Below, piece by piece: positions 9,243-16,751 of a DNA stretch of 64,000 nucleotides. The stretch is from contig UBKJ01000014.1 of NCBI GenBank assembly GCA_900465915.1, positions 62,001 to 126,000 on the forward strand. Reading direction: 5' to 3'. Under the pieces are notes generated by a model, which saw only the letters and a list, made by a program, of their open reading frames with translations, was not told the DNA's origin and searched no databases. Position 1 is the first letter of the stretch; each line of letters starts with the position of its first letter. This DNA is from Hyphomicrobiales bacterium (GTDB lineage: Bacteria; Pseudomonadota; Alphaproteobacteria; Rhizobiales; Rhizobiaceae). The translations under genes and the position numbers were made by a program.

Positions 9243-9406
9243 GAAGAGGTTGTGCCGTTCGACGACGCCGCCCAGGCGGACGATACGCTGAGGCCGCCGA
9301 GCGCGAAGGAGGCGATCACAGGCGCCGCCCATGCTGCGCGCGCAAGCGTCTGCAGGGCCTCGCGGCGTCCCGCGTCGATGGATTCGTTTTCACCCGATTC
9401 GCTCAT
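9239..9406 (-). CDS. 55-aa peptide with twin-arginine, signal-like hydrophobic core and Ser/Thr tail
   Basis: The peptide has an acidic start (MSESGENESIDAG), Arg14-Arg15 (RREALQTL), a hydrophobic stretch of about 20 residues with Gly37-Gly38, an AWA motif at 44-46 suited to signal peptidase, and a nine-residue tail ASSNGTTSS. It resembles the short twin-arginine proteins seen in many alphaproteobacteria, whose role is not known. I chose ATG 9406 because GGAAAG lies 7 bases upstream. ATG 9421 adds five residues without a ribosome site. It lies 45 bases after the HprK-like gene and overlaps the GT2-TPR start. It could be the substrate of the neighbouring modifying genes: a Gly-Gly for the C39 protease and a Ser/Thr tail for glycosylation or phosphorylation. 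This is inference. Confidence 0.65.
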   Translation of the reverse strand: MSESGENESIDAGRREALQTLARAAWAAPVIASFALGGLSVSSAWAASSNGTTSS

Positions 9407-9466
9407 GACAGGTCTTTCCATAGGTGTTGAAGTTGTTGGTTCGACAGATTTGTAGAGTAATGATTC

Positions 9467-10300
9467 CTAGAGCCGATGGATTATATTGTAAAGGTGTCGG
9501 GTGGTTTCTTTCAACTGTCCATTGCGCAATTCCCAACAGCGCGCCGAACGCGCCGCGGCGACGATCGCGCCCAGCGCCTGGGCGCGGCCTTGCTCCGGCA
9601 GGATGACGTTGAGAAGCAGCCGCGCCATCGCCTCTTCAAAGCCGATATGCGTAAGGCGCGAATGTCCACCGTGGTTATCCGACAAGAAGATCAGGTTGCG
9701 GATCGGCCGGCGGTGAAGCGTCCAGTCGACGCCGAACGCCGACGGCTCGACCGCATGGACGGGAGCGCCTTGCCAGTCGACGACGAAGGGCGCGTTCAGC
9801 ACCGTCTCGCGCGCCTGCGGCGGCAGGTAGCGCAGGGAACCGGGCTTGATGCGCAGCGAGCGCGGCCGCGGAATGGCGCCGTCGCTGCCGACGACGACGT
9901 GCTCGTCGCCGCAGACCGGCCAGCCCTCGGCGGCGAGAGAGGCGAGCAGCGTCGTCTTGCCGGCCCCCTTGTCTCCGACCAGCACCGTATGGCCGTCGTT
10001 GAACGTCAGGCAGCCGCCATGAATGAGCGCGGCCTGCGGGAACTCCGCGCGCGTCAGGTCGAAGTGAAAACCGTGCAGCTCGTTGAGGACGGACTGCACC
10101 GCGCCTTCATGGCGCGCCTGGCCGGGAAGCGAGAGCGAAAGAAAGCCGCAGGAGCGATCGACCTCAATGTCCATCCGCTCGGCGGTCTCGCCCGGGATGT
10201 TCGGCCGGGCCTGGATGAAGCGCAACGCGTCGGCGGTCTTCTGGTCGGGCGCGTGGATTACGAGCGCGCGCCGCAGCGTGCGCACCGAAACGGTCAGCAC
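9467..10300 (-). CDS. HprK-related kinase (HprK-rel-A type)
   Basis: A 277-aa protein. It has a P-loop (VLVGDKGAGKTTLLASL) near residue 110, a following VCGDEHVVV segment placed like the HprK metal-binding/acidic motif, and ALIHGGCLTF just before the P-loop. It lacks the N-terminal DRTII-like domain of true HPr kinase and no HPr gene is near, so the target is not carbon-catabolite HPr. The GTG start at 10300 overlaps the PqqD-like stop by seven bases; frame-open sequence upstream of it lies inside the PqqD gene. This gene, the PqqD-like gene and the nucleotidyltransferase form the set that family databases call 'HPr-rel-A'. The likely reaction is phosphorylation of a Ser/Thr or sugar hydroxyl on an unknown acceptor. 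Confidence 0.85.
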   Translation of the reverse strand: MLTVSVRTLRRALVIHAPDQKTADALRFIQARPNIPGETAERMDIEVDRSCGFLSLSLPGQARHEGAVQSVLNELHGFHFDLTRAEFPQAALIHGGCLTFNDGHTVLVGDKGAGKTTLLASLAAEGWPVCGDEHVVVGSDGAIPRPRSLRIKPGSLRYLPPQARETVLNAPFVVDWQGAPVHAVEPSAFGVDWTLHRRPIRNLIFLSDNHGGHSRLTHIGFEEAMARLLLNVILPEQGRAQALGAIVAAARSARCWELRNGQLKETTRHLYNIIHRL

Positions 10301-10560
10301 GGGAGGATGATTTTCTCCGCCACGAGTTCGTCGAGGCACGCGCGCACCTCGCCGTCCGGCGGCGTCGAAAGCGCGAAGGCCTCCTGGAGATAGGCGGTGA
10401 TGGCGGCGATGTCGCTCGCCTCGCCGCACAATTCGAAGATCATGGCGGCGGAGGGATTGAGGTAATGCACCTTGTCGCGTTCGGGCTGATAGACGACATA
10501 GCCGTCCGGCATCCGGTTCACCTCGAGCCCTTCGGCCCTGACATATTTCGCCCCGTCCAT
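10294..10560 (-). CDS. PqqD-like peptide chaperone (HPr-rel-A system)
   Basis: An 88-aa protein with the PqqD fold signature: DGYVVYQPERDKVHYLNPSA, an AMIFELCGEAS helix, then a helical part ending in CLDELVAEKIIL. PqqD-type domains (RiPP recognition elements) bind the leader of ribosomally made peptides and present them to modifying enzymes. Here it is free-standing and overlaps the HprK-like kinase gene by seven bases, so the pair probably acts together. A GGGG ribosome site sits just upstream of the ATG. No radical-SAM or other classic PQQ gene is nearby. The best peptide candidate is the 55-aa product encoded two genes downstream. Confidence 0.85.
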   Translation of the reverse strand: MDGAKYVRAEGLEVNRMPDGYVVYQPERDKVHYLNPSAAMIFELCGEASDIAAITAYLQEAFALSTPPDGEVRACLDELVAEKIILPC

Positions 10561-10621
10561 TTTATCCCCGTCCGAACGCCTGACACCTTTGATGAGGGAA
10601 TAGCAGCGCTGGCGGCGTTCC

Positions 10622-11890
10622 TCAAGTCCTCGCCGCCAGCAAGGTTTCCGCCTGCGCGGCTATCCGCGCGACGATGCGGGCGCGGTCGTTGCCGCGCTGC
10701 ACGGCGGCGCGAGCGGCTTGGGCGAGACGGAGCCGCCGCTGCGGATGACGCAGCGCCTCGACGATGGCGCGGGCGAAATCCTCCGGCCGGTCCGCCAGCC
10801 AGATATGGCGGCCGGCGCCGAGCGTAAGCCCTTCGGCGGCGAGCGCCGTGGCGACGACGGGCGCGCCATGCATCGCGGCCTCGACGATCTTGATCCGCGT
10901 TCCCGCGCCGGTGCGCAGCGGCGCGACAACCAGCGTGGCTCGGTGATAGAAGGGCGCGAGGTCCGGCTGGAAGCCGTGCAGCCGAACGCCGCGTTGGCGC
11001 GCGAGCCGCCGCAGCGCGGGCGAAGGCGCTGCGCCGACGATATCGAATTCGAGGCCGGCCACATGCCGCAGGCGCGGCCAGACCCGGCGCAGGAACCAGA
11101 CGACGGCCTCGTGATTGGCTTCGTAGCCGAGCGCCCCGACGAAGAGCAGCCTGGCGTGGCCGGGGCGCTCGCGATCGCGAGGCCGCAATGGAACGGGCGC
11201 AGCGCTATTCGCGGCGAGTTCGAGGGCCGCCTTGGGCGCCGACCCGTGCAGCGATTTCAGGTCTTGTCGCGAGGAGACCCAGACTTTGGCGAAGGCCGGC
11301 AGGGTCTGCGCTGCGATCCGCTCGTAGGCGCGCGCCTCGAGGTCGAGAATCCGTGCGGCGTAAAGGTCGCCCTGCCGGCGTCGCATGGCGGCCTTGCGCC
11401 GTGCGAAGCGGGCGTCGTCCTCGTCGGCGTCGAGCGTCAGGATCGGCCGCCCGCCGCCGGGCGCCGCGATGGGCAGGGATAGCGCCAGCGGCGCCATATA
11501 GCCCCGCGCCACGTGGACAAGGTCGTAAGCGCGATCCGCCGTCGCCGTGGCGATCTCCGCTGCGACCTCGGCGGTCAGCGCCGCTGTCAGGCTCGGCTTG
11601 CCGTAGTGGGCGAAAGCTTCGGCCCGCGCGTCGGGATCGGTTAGCCGCGCGAGCAGGGCAAAATGGCTGTCGAGACGGCCGCGCGGATCGACCACGGCGA
11701 CGCGGTTGGCGAGCCGCGCCGGCCAGGCCAGCGCCGGAGCCGTGGGCGGCCCGAACAGTGGCGCGATGACGACGTCGACGCGGCCGACGCGGGCCAGCGC
11801 CCCGACGAAGACGCCGATCCGCATCGCAAGGCCGCCGCCGGTGGCGGCTGGTGCCGTGGGAGCCAGGACGAGGATCGAGGGCCGGGTCAC
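10622..11890 (-). CDS. Family 4-like GT-B glycosyltransferase
   Basis: A 422-aa protein with a two-domain GT-B layout. The N terminus (SILVLAPTAPAATGGGLAMR) is the acceptor-side Rossmann domain. The C-terminal domain shows HARLLFVGALGYEANHEAVV, FDIVGAAPSPALRRLA, VRLHGFQPDLAPFYHRA and APLRTGAGTRIKIVEAAMHG, the donor-binding E-x-x-A region of GT4 enzymes. There are no membrane segments. The start codon overlaps the stop of the MNN1-like gene by four bases (ATGA). It is followed after 61 bases by the PqqD-like gene, with no terminator seen between them, so the glycosyltransferases and the HPr-rel-A genes are likely co-transcribed. Donor and acceptor are not predictable. Confidence 0.85.
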   Translation of the reverse strand: MTRPSILVLAPTAPAATGGGLAMRIGVFVGALARVGRVDVVIAPLFGPPTAPALAWPARLANRVAVVDPRGRLDSHFALLARLTDPDARAEAFAHYGKPSLTAALTAEVAAEIATATADRAYDLVHVARGYMAPLALSLPIAAPGGGRPILTLDADEDDARFARRKAAMRRRQGDLYAARILDLEARAYERIAAQTLPAFAKVWVSSRQDLKSLHGSAPKAALELAANSAAPVPLRPRDRERPGHARLLFVGALGYEANHEAVVWFLRRVWPRLRHVAGLEFDIVGAAPSPALRRLARQRGVRLHGFQPDLAPFYHRATLVVAPLRTGAGTRIKIVEAAMHGAPVVATALAAEGLTLGAGRHIWLADRPEDFARAIVEALRHPQRRLRLAQAARAAVQRGNDRARIVARIAAQAETLLAART

Positions 11891-13380
11891 AGATGCATCT
11901 TGCCGCCGCTGATATAGCCGCTCGCATAGGCGTCATGGTCGATGACGACGGGCTTCGGCCGCGCGGCGTCCCGCTGGGCGAGCACCGCGTCGATGACGGG
12001 ACCGAACTGTGGAGACCGCCGCTTCAGCGCTTGAAGCGCCGGCGCCGCGCCCGGCTCCGCTTGCAGCAGCAGGCCGAGCGCCGTTTCCAGACGTTGACGC
12101 GCCATGTCGTCCGCGGGGGATCGGTAGCCGGACGCGCCGGCGAGGGCGTTGACCAGAAGTCCGACGCCGCCGCTGTCTTCCGGTTCTTCCGTGCTCGCCT
12201 TCCGCTCGGTCAGCAACACCGTCGCGCGTGGCAGCGAGAACCGTTCGCCCGACCAGCGGCCGCCGTCCTGGCGCGACAGCCGGTAAGTGACGCGTTCGCC
12301 GTCATGCAGGACGAGATCGAAGCCGGCCTCCGTTTCGACCACATACCAGTTCTGGCGATCGATGCTGCGGCCGGCGCCGATCTGATGGCCGGGCAGCAGG
12401 CGCACGACGGTGTCGTGGTCGCCGAGATGGGCGAGGCGCAGCTCCCCGGCGGCGGCGAGCCGGTCCTCCTCGGCGCGTGCGGCAAGGCTGCGATCGGGTG
12501 GAAAGAACAGTCGGCCGTTCCAGACCGCGCGAAGGTCGGCGAGGAAGCCCAGGCAGGCGTCCCAATGGACGAAGCCGTCGATCTCGTATTGCGGACCTTG
12601 GTAGTTCCATTTGGTCCCGGTGCGATGCTGAAAGAGCGGCAGGCCATCGAAATCGCGCTGGACGAGGATGCGCTGGTCGCGGAAGGGCAGGTGCGACGCC
12701 ACCGCCGCGTCGGCCTCCGCCATGCGCCAGGCGAGCAGAAAAGTGTCCTTGTCGCCGTAGATCATGCGGTAGACGATCTCGGCCCGCTCGTTGAGGCGCA
12801 GCGCCATGTTCAGCGCGCGCCAATGGCGGCGGCGGTCGACCAGTATCTGGCCGCTCTCCCACGAGCGGCAGGTCCCGCCGGCGAGACCGCACAGCGCCCA
12901 GATGGCGTTGTCGCCCCGGAGGTCGATGACGTCGGGCCAGAACACGGCGCCCGTGCGGACATAGTCCGGCCAATCGAACAGCTCGGCGGGATCGCGCGCA
13001 GGAACCTGATCGGCGTCGAGAAACAGCACCTCGTCGAAGCGGCTATGAACCAGCGCATAGGCCTTGAGCTGCCATCCGTCGGCGATCTCCGCGGGGTGGT
13101 CGTTCAGCACGGCGGCCGCATCGACCAGCTCGACGCCGAGATCCGTCAGCAACACGCGCATCGCCGGGGTGATCTCCTCGCCGCCGAAATGCCACAGCTC
13201 GATCGGCAGCTTGCAGCGCAGCGTCTCCCTCAGGACGCGGACCAGGACGTAGACGCACACGAAAAGGCGCGCGCCGCCGGCGCAGGTGACGATGCCGCGC
13301 CCGCCCGCACCGGGCCTGAAGGGCGCTTCGCCGGCCGCAATGACGTCTTCCCTGAACTGAGCTTCCATCCGATTCTCCAT
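11887..13380 (-). CDS. MNN1-like alpha-mannosyltransferase domain protein (Mannosyl_trans3)
   Basis: A protein of about 497 aa. The N-terminal catalytic region has GIVTCAGGARLFVCVYVLVR, LPIELWHFGGEE, WQLKAYALVHSRFDEVLFLDADQVP with a DxD motif, FWPDV and YGDKDTFLLAWRM. This is the pattern of the MNN1/MNN2 (Pfam Mannosyl_trans3) family, best known in fungi and present in some bacteria. The C-terminal 200 residues hold a beta-rich segment of unknown role. I chose ATG 13380 because AGGAG (13391-13395 on the plus strand as CTCCT) lies 10 bases before it; the upstream 13404 start has no such site. The stop overlaps the GT4 start by four bases. It follows the GT8 gene closely. Confidence 0.75.
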   Translation of the reverse strand: MENRMEAQFREDVIAAGEAPFRPGAGGRGIVTCAGGARLFVCVYVLVRVLRETLRCKLPIELWHFGGEEITPAMRVLLTDLGVELVDAAAVLNDHPAEIADGWQLKAYALVHSRFDEVLFLDADQVPARDPAELFDWPDYVRTGAVFWPDVIDLRGDNAIWALCGLAGGTCRSWESGQILVDRRRHWRALNMALRLNERAEIVYRMIYGDKDTFLLAWRMAEADAAVASHLPFRDQRILVQRDFDGLPLFQHRTGTKWNYQGPQYEIDGFVHWDACLGFLADLRAVWNGRLFFPPDRSLAARAEEDRLAAAGELRLAHLGDHDTVVRLLPGHQIGAGRSIDRQNWYVVETEAGFDLVLHDGERVTYRLSRQDGGRWSGERFSLPRATVLLTERKASTEEPEDSGGVGLLVNALAGASGYRSPADDMARQRLETALGLLLQAEPGAAPALQALKRRSPQFGPVIDAVLAQRDAARPKPVVIDHDAYASGYISGGKMHL

Positions 13381-13393
13381 TCGTCGCCGTCTC

Positions 13394-14425
13394 CTATCGG
13401 CCAAACATCTCCGCCAGCCGGCCCAGGCGGGCGCGCAGCATCTGGCGGCGATATCCGGCCCTCAGCGCCCGGCCGGCTGGGCTCTTTTGCGCCATATGCC
13501 AGAAGCGGTCGCCGTGCGGCGTCAGGCGCGGCGAGAACAGCCAGGGCTTGCGCGGACCCGTATAATGCACGATCCAGGGGTCGGCGCTCCAGCGCTCCCG
13601 CAGCGCCGTCTGTGCGGGCGTCGTCGGCGCGGCCATATCTTCGAGGGCGGCGGCCATTGTGTTCCAGCGCGCATCCAGCGCCACGTAGTCGCCGCCCACG
13701 ACCGCGTTGAGCGCGTCCTGATCCGGCCATTGCAGGCGGCGACCACGGATGAAGGCGCGGCATGCCTCGGCCAGCCGCAACCGGCGCCAGGCGGCGAGAT
13801 CGAGGAGGAGCACGCCGGAATTGAAATAGTCGCCGGCGCTGCGATAGGCGATGCCGAGCTCCTCCTTGAGATAAAGCAGCGTCGCGCCGAAACGGTCCCG
13901 GATGGGAATCGGATTGTGCAATGCGAAATGGAACAGGTTGTAGTCCGGCGCGGCCGCGAGCGGTCGCCCGTCCATGTCCATATCGTACAGTTCGGAGATG
14001 TCGCGGCAGACGACGGTGTCGGCGTCGAGATAGATCACGCGATCGAGGTCGGGCAGGGCCTCGGCGAGGCCCAATCGCAGGAATATGGCCGGCGAATAAG
14101 GCGGCTCGACGGGAAGGTCGGCATGGTCGGGCGGGGTTTCGTGCAGCACGATGCGCATATGCGCACGCTGCGCCCGCCCCGCCATGCGGGCGAGATCGTA
14201 GCGGCTCGGCGCATGCAGCAGGTGGAAGACGATCGGCCGGGAAGCGCCGCTCTCAGCGAGCGAAGCGGCCAGCACCAGCGCCGCCAGAACCATGCGGTCA
14301 TCCGCGCCGCAGGCGACGTGAATCGGGCCGGTCGCTTTGGTTCGCGTCTGGCTTGGTCCATCTCCGCCGCAGTTTGCAATGCCGGACTGGCGCCCCTCGA
14401 CCATTATGTCCTCGTCCGCCAACAT
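13394..14425 (-). CDS. Family 8 glycosyltransferase
   Basis: A 343-aa protein. GT8 hallmarks are IHVACGADDRMVLAALVLAA, SPAIFLRLGLAEALPDLDRV, the metal-binding DxD in VIYLDADTVV, DYFNSGVLLLDLAAWRR and WPDQDALNAVVGGDY, ending in WNTM and an IVHYTGPRKPW loop. These are the standard motifs of LgtC/WaaJ-type retaining glycosyltransferases. It is the first gene of the leftward operon. GAAAGG just before the ATG is a reasonable ribosome site; an internal ATG at 14404 is less likely. The product is cytosolic or membrane-peripheral and probably extends a saccharide on a lipid or protein acceptor. Confidence 0.9.
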   Translation of the reverse strand: MLADEDIMVEGRQSGIANCGGDGPSQTRTKATGPIHVACGADDRMVLAALVLAASLAESGASRPIVFHLLHAPSRYDLARMAGRAQRAHMRIVLHETPPDHADLPVEPPYSPAIFLRLGLAEALPDLDRVIYLDADTVVCRDISELYDMDMDGRPLAAAPDYNLFHFALHNPIPIRDRFGATLLYLKEELGIAYRSAGDYFNSGVLLLDLAAWRRLRLAEACRAFIRGRRLQWPDQDALNAVVGGDYVALDARWNTMAAALEDMAAPTTPAQTALRERWSADPWIVHYTGPRKPWLFSPRLTPHGDRFWHMAQKSPAGRALRAGYRRQMLRARLGRLAEMFGR

Positions 14426-14439
14426 TCGAGCCTTTCGTT

Positions 14440-14458
14440 ATACGGTTTCGGTCCGTAT
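14440..14458. promoter_or_regulatory. Inverted repeat upstream of the GT8 operon
   Basis: ATACGG at 14440-14445 and CCGTAT at 14453-14458 are exact inverted arms around a seven-base centre, 15-33 bases before the first gene of the leftward operon. On the minus strand TTTCCA and TATAAC, 16 bases apart, flank it like -35 and -10 boxes, but that would leave almost no leader before the start codon. An operator role is possible. Confidence 0.3.
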
Positions 14459-14916
14459 TGGAAACAGCTTTTGAATGGCCGCAGGAGGATGCTGCGCAAA
14501 TCGCGATATTCGGCTCCGTCGCCAGCGGCAAGCCATAATGGCGAGGCGTATCCTGTAGCCTTTCCGACCGTCCGCTCTTCGTTTGTTCATGGCGGCGAGG
14601 GCCGACATCGGTGGCCAGGATGAGGAATCGCGGGAGTTGAAACGGCTCGATCTGCATGCCCGCTAAATGGAGCGATACATAACCGGTCCGACTTTAAAGA
14701 GACTGTCGCCGGGCGAGCGCGGCGGTCACAAGAGCTGCGATCACGCGCTGCGGCAAGTTCTTTCGTGCAGCGCGGCCGGCGGCGAAACGCTCTTTTAACA
14801 GCATTATCCGGCGCAGAAGCGATTCCGCTGTGGCTGCAGACGCTCCTAGCGCTTACAAAGAGGGTTCCATATGGAATTCAGCGGATAATGCTTTGATCAT
14901 GATTGCGGTTACCTGA
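14459..14916. other. Intergenic region between the glycosyltransferase operon and the siderophore cluster
   Basis: About 460 bases without a credible gene. Only short overlapping open frames without homology-like content are present. It probably holds promoter sequence for the leftward GT8 operon and the 3' end of the siderophore transcript. I see no strong terminator hairpin with a T-tract. Confidence 0.35.
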
Positions 14917-15732
14917 CTATTCGGTCAGCGCCGCGTCTCGTCGCCAATAAGCCACCACCAGTTGTTCGCTCTTATGCAGACGCCGATCCTTTTCGAGGTG
15001 ACGGCGGATCTCCTGTGCGGCGGAGAACTCGGCCCCGACCCAGGCGAAGATTTTCCCGCCGCCCTCCGCCCATGGCGCCGCCTTCACGGCCTCATAAAGA
15101 AGCGCAGTCGTTCCGGCCGGCGCTCCGTTTCGGTGGAGCCACCGCAAACTCATCCCGCGCGGCGCGTTCAGCGGCTGCTCTTCTGCTTTGTCGGCGATTT
15201 CGACCAGTATATGTCCCTTGGCGTCGGCCGGCAGCGTGTCGAGCATGCGGCCGACCGCCGGCAAAGCCGTCTCGTCTGCGGCGATGAGATACCAATCGGC
15301 CGTCGCAAGGCCGCGACCTCCCGGACCGATCATGCCCAGAAGGTCGCCCTCCTGCGCCTGGGCGGCCCAGTTCGAGCCTGGGCCTCCGTCTTCATGCAAC
15401 ACGAAGTCGATGTCGAGGGCGCCCGCCGAGGCGTCGATCCGACGGATCGTGTAGCGTCGAACGATGCGCTCCCGATCGTCGGCGTGCAGGTCGCTTTTGC
15501 CGTCCGGGCGCACCGACAGCCAATTCTTGCGTGGCGCACCAGCCGGAGGAATGAATAATTTGACGTGAAGATTTTCGTTGGTCGCGAAAGCTTCGAGATT
15601 CTTCCCGACGAAGGTCACCCGCAGCATATGCGGCGTTACGCGATGCGTTGAGACGACACGGATGGCGGTGCATTCCGTAATACGAGATTGCAGTATCCGT
15701 TCCAGCACCAGCGCAACTCCTTTCAGCATCAC
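14917..15732 (-). CDS. Siderophore-interacting protein (FAD-binding ferric reductase)
   Basis: A 271-aa protein of the SIP/ViuB family, which reduces ferric siderophores in the cytoplasm using NAD(P)H and FAD. It starts with the flavin-binding beta-barrel (VVSTHRVTPHMLRVTFVG, VKLFIPP, RRYTIRRID, DIDFVLHEDGGPGSNWA). An NAD(P)H-binding half follows (WYLIAADETALPAVGRML) and the protein ends in FAWVGAEFSAAQEIRRHL and LVVAYWRRD, all typical. The length is normal for the family. The start overlaps the esterase stop by four bases, so release (esterase) and reduction (SIP) of the siderophore iron are coded as one unit behind the receptor. Confidence 0.93.
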   Translation of the reverse strand: MMLKGVALVLERILQSRITECTAIRVVSTHRVTPHMLRVTFVGKNLEAFATNENLHVKLFIPPAGAPRKNWLSVRPDGKSDLHADDRERIVRRYTIRRIDASAGALDIDFVLHEDGGPGSNWAAQAQEGDLLGMIGPGGRGLATADWYLIAADETALPAVGRMLDTLPADAKGHILVEIADKAEEQPLNAPRGMSLRWLHRNGAPAGTTALLYEAVKAAPWAEGGGKIFAWVGAEFSAAQEIRRHLEKDRRLHKSEQLVVAYWRRDAALTE

Positions 15733-16724
15733 CAGCGGCCTGTACGACCGGCGGCGATGCTCTCGGCCGGCTCCGTCATGGCAGGGGCCGCCGCCTGTGG
15801 TTCGGCGATAAAGCGCAGCACGCTTGAAAACGCGACCATAGGGACGGACAGATGGTTTTCGCCCTCCAAAACGCGGTAAGTCACATCCAGCCCGGAAGGC
15901 GCTTGCGCCTTTAGCTTCGCCGCCAGCTCTCGTGTGGCAGTTTTCATAAGCATGCTCACTTCAGGGCGGTCGGGGGCCTCGTCGCCGCCGACGGCCATAA
16001 AAAGCCGTGTCGAGAGGTCGTGCGGCAATGCTGCGATCATCGCGTCTGCTGCCTTCATCAGGCATTCGTCGTCCCACCACAGGGAAGGGCTGAGGGCGGC
16101 GTATCTCCAGAACGCCCTGGGGCGAGTCAGCAGCGCATGGAGCGTGAAAAAGCCGCCGAAGGAATGCCCGCACAGGACCTGACGGGAGAGATCGACCGGG
16201 TAGCGCTCGGCGATGTCGTTGCGTAGCGGGCCGGTCAGAAAATCGAGAAACGGACCGGCGCCGCCCGGCTGATGCCAGGGCGCGCCCTGCATGAACCGGG
16301 CGGACAGCTTGCCCGAGGAATGCTTTGGCAGAAAGTCGAAAGCCCGGCGGCCGAGGTCTATCGGCGCATCGCCGGGATAGCCTACCGCGACGATGATCAG
16401 GGGCTCGATCTCGCTCTGCCGCGAGAAACGGGACTGAAATCGAAGGGCTTCCGTCACCCCTGCGGCCCAGGCGTTTCCGTCGAGCAGATAGAGGACGGGA
16501 TAGCCCGCCGCCCTGGGCGGCGGCGCGCTGGGCAAAGTGACGAAAACCGTATAATCGCCGTTTGCGCCATGGGCGTCGTATTGCTGGATGTCCCGTAGAA
16601 GGAGGCCTTCTCCGACCGCCTTCAGAATTCCATCCTTGCGGGCGATCGCCCGGCGGTGGATCGCCGAGCGTTTTCGGCTGAAGGTCGCCGAGCGGAAACT
16701 GTCCCAGATGGAGCGGATGATCAT
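15729..16724 (-). CDS. Alpha/beta hydrolase, Fes/IroE-like siderophore esterase
   Basis: A 331-aa protein of the esterase D / enterochelin-esterase superfamily. The nucleophile elbow is GHSFGGFFTLHAL, preceded by YPVLYLLDGNAW and IVAVGYPGD and followed by LSPSLWWDD; a catalytic His is expected in GENHLSVPM near the C terminus. It probably hydrolyses an ester siderophore or its ferric complex. GGAAAG lies five bases before the ATG. There is no clear cleavable signal peptide, so a cytoplasmic Fes-like role is more likely than a periplasmic one. It lies 27 bases after the TonB-dependent receptor gene and overlaps the SIP gene. Confidence 0.88.
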   Translation of the reverse strand: MIIRSIWDSFRSATFSRKRSAIHRRAIARKDGILKAVGEGLLLRDIQQYDAHGANGDYTVFVTLPSAPPPRAAGYPVLYLLDGNAWAAGVTEALRFQSRFSRQSEIEPLIIVAVGYPGDAPIDLGRRAFDFLPKHSSGKLSARFMQGAPWHQPGGAGPFLDFLTGPLRNDIAERYPVDLSRQVLCGHSFGGFFTLHALLTRPRAFWRYAALSPSLWWDDECLMKAADAMIAALPHDLSTRLFMAVGGDEAPDRPEVSMLMKTATRELAAKLKAQAPSGLDVTYRVLEGENHLSVPMVAFSSVLRFIAEPQAAAPAMTEPAESIAAGRTGRW

Positions 16725-16751
16725 TTTTCTTTCCAGTTCCCGCCCGTCAGC

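Noticed and set aside
11851..13710. 619-codon plus-strand frame opposite the MNN1-like and GT4 genes
   Set aside because: It is antisense to two genes with clear glycosyltransferase motifs and start/stop overlaps.
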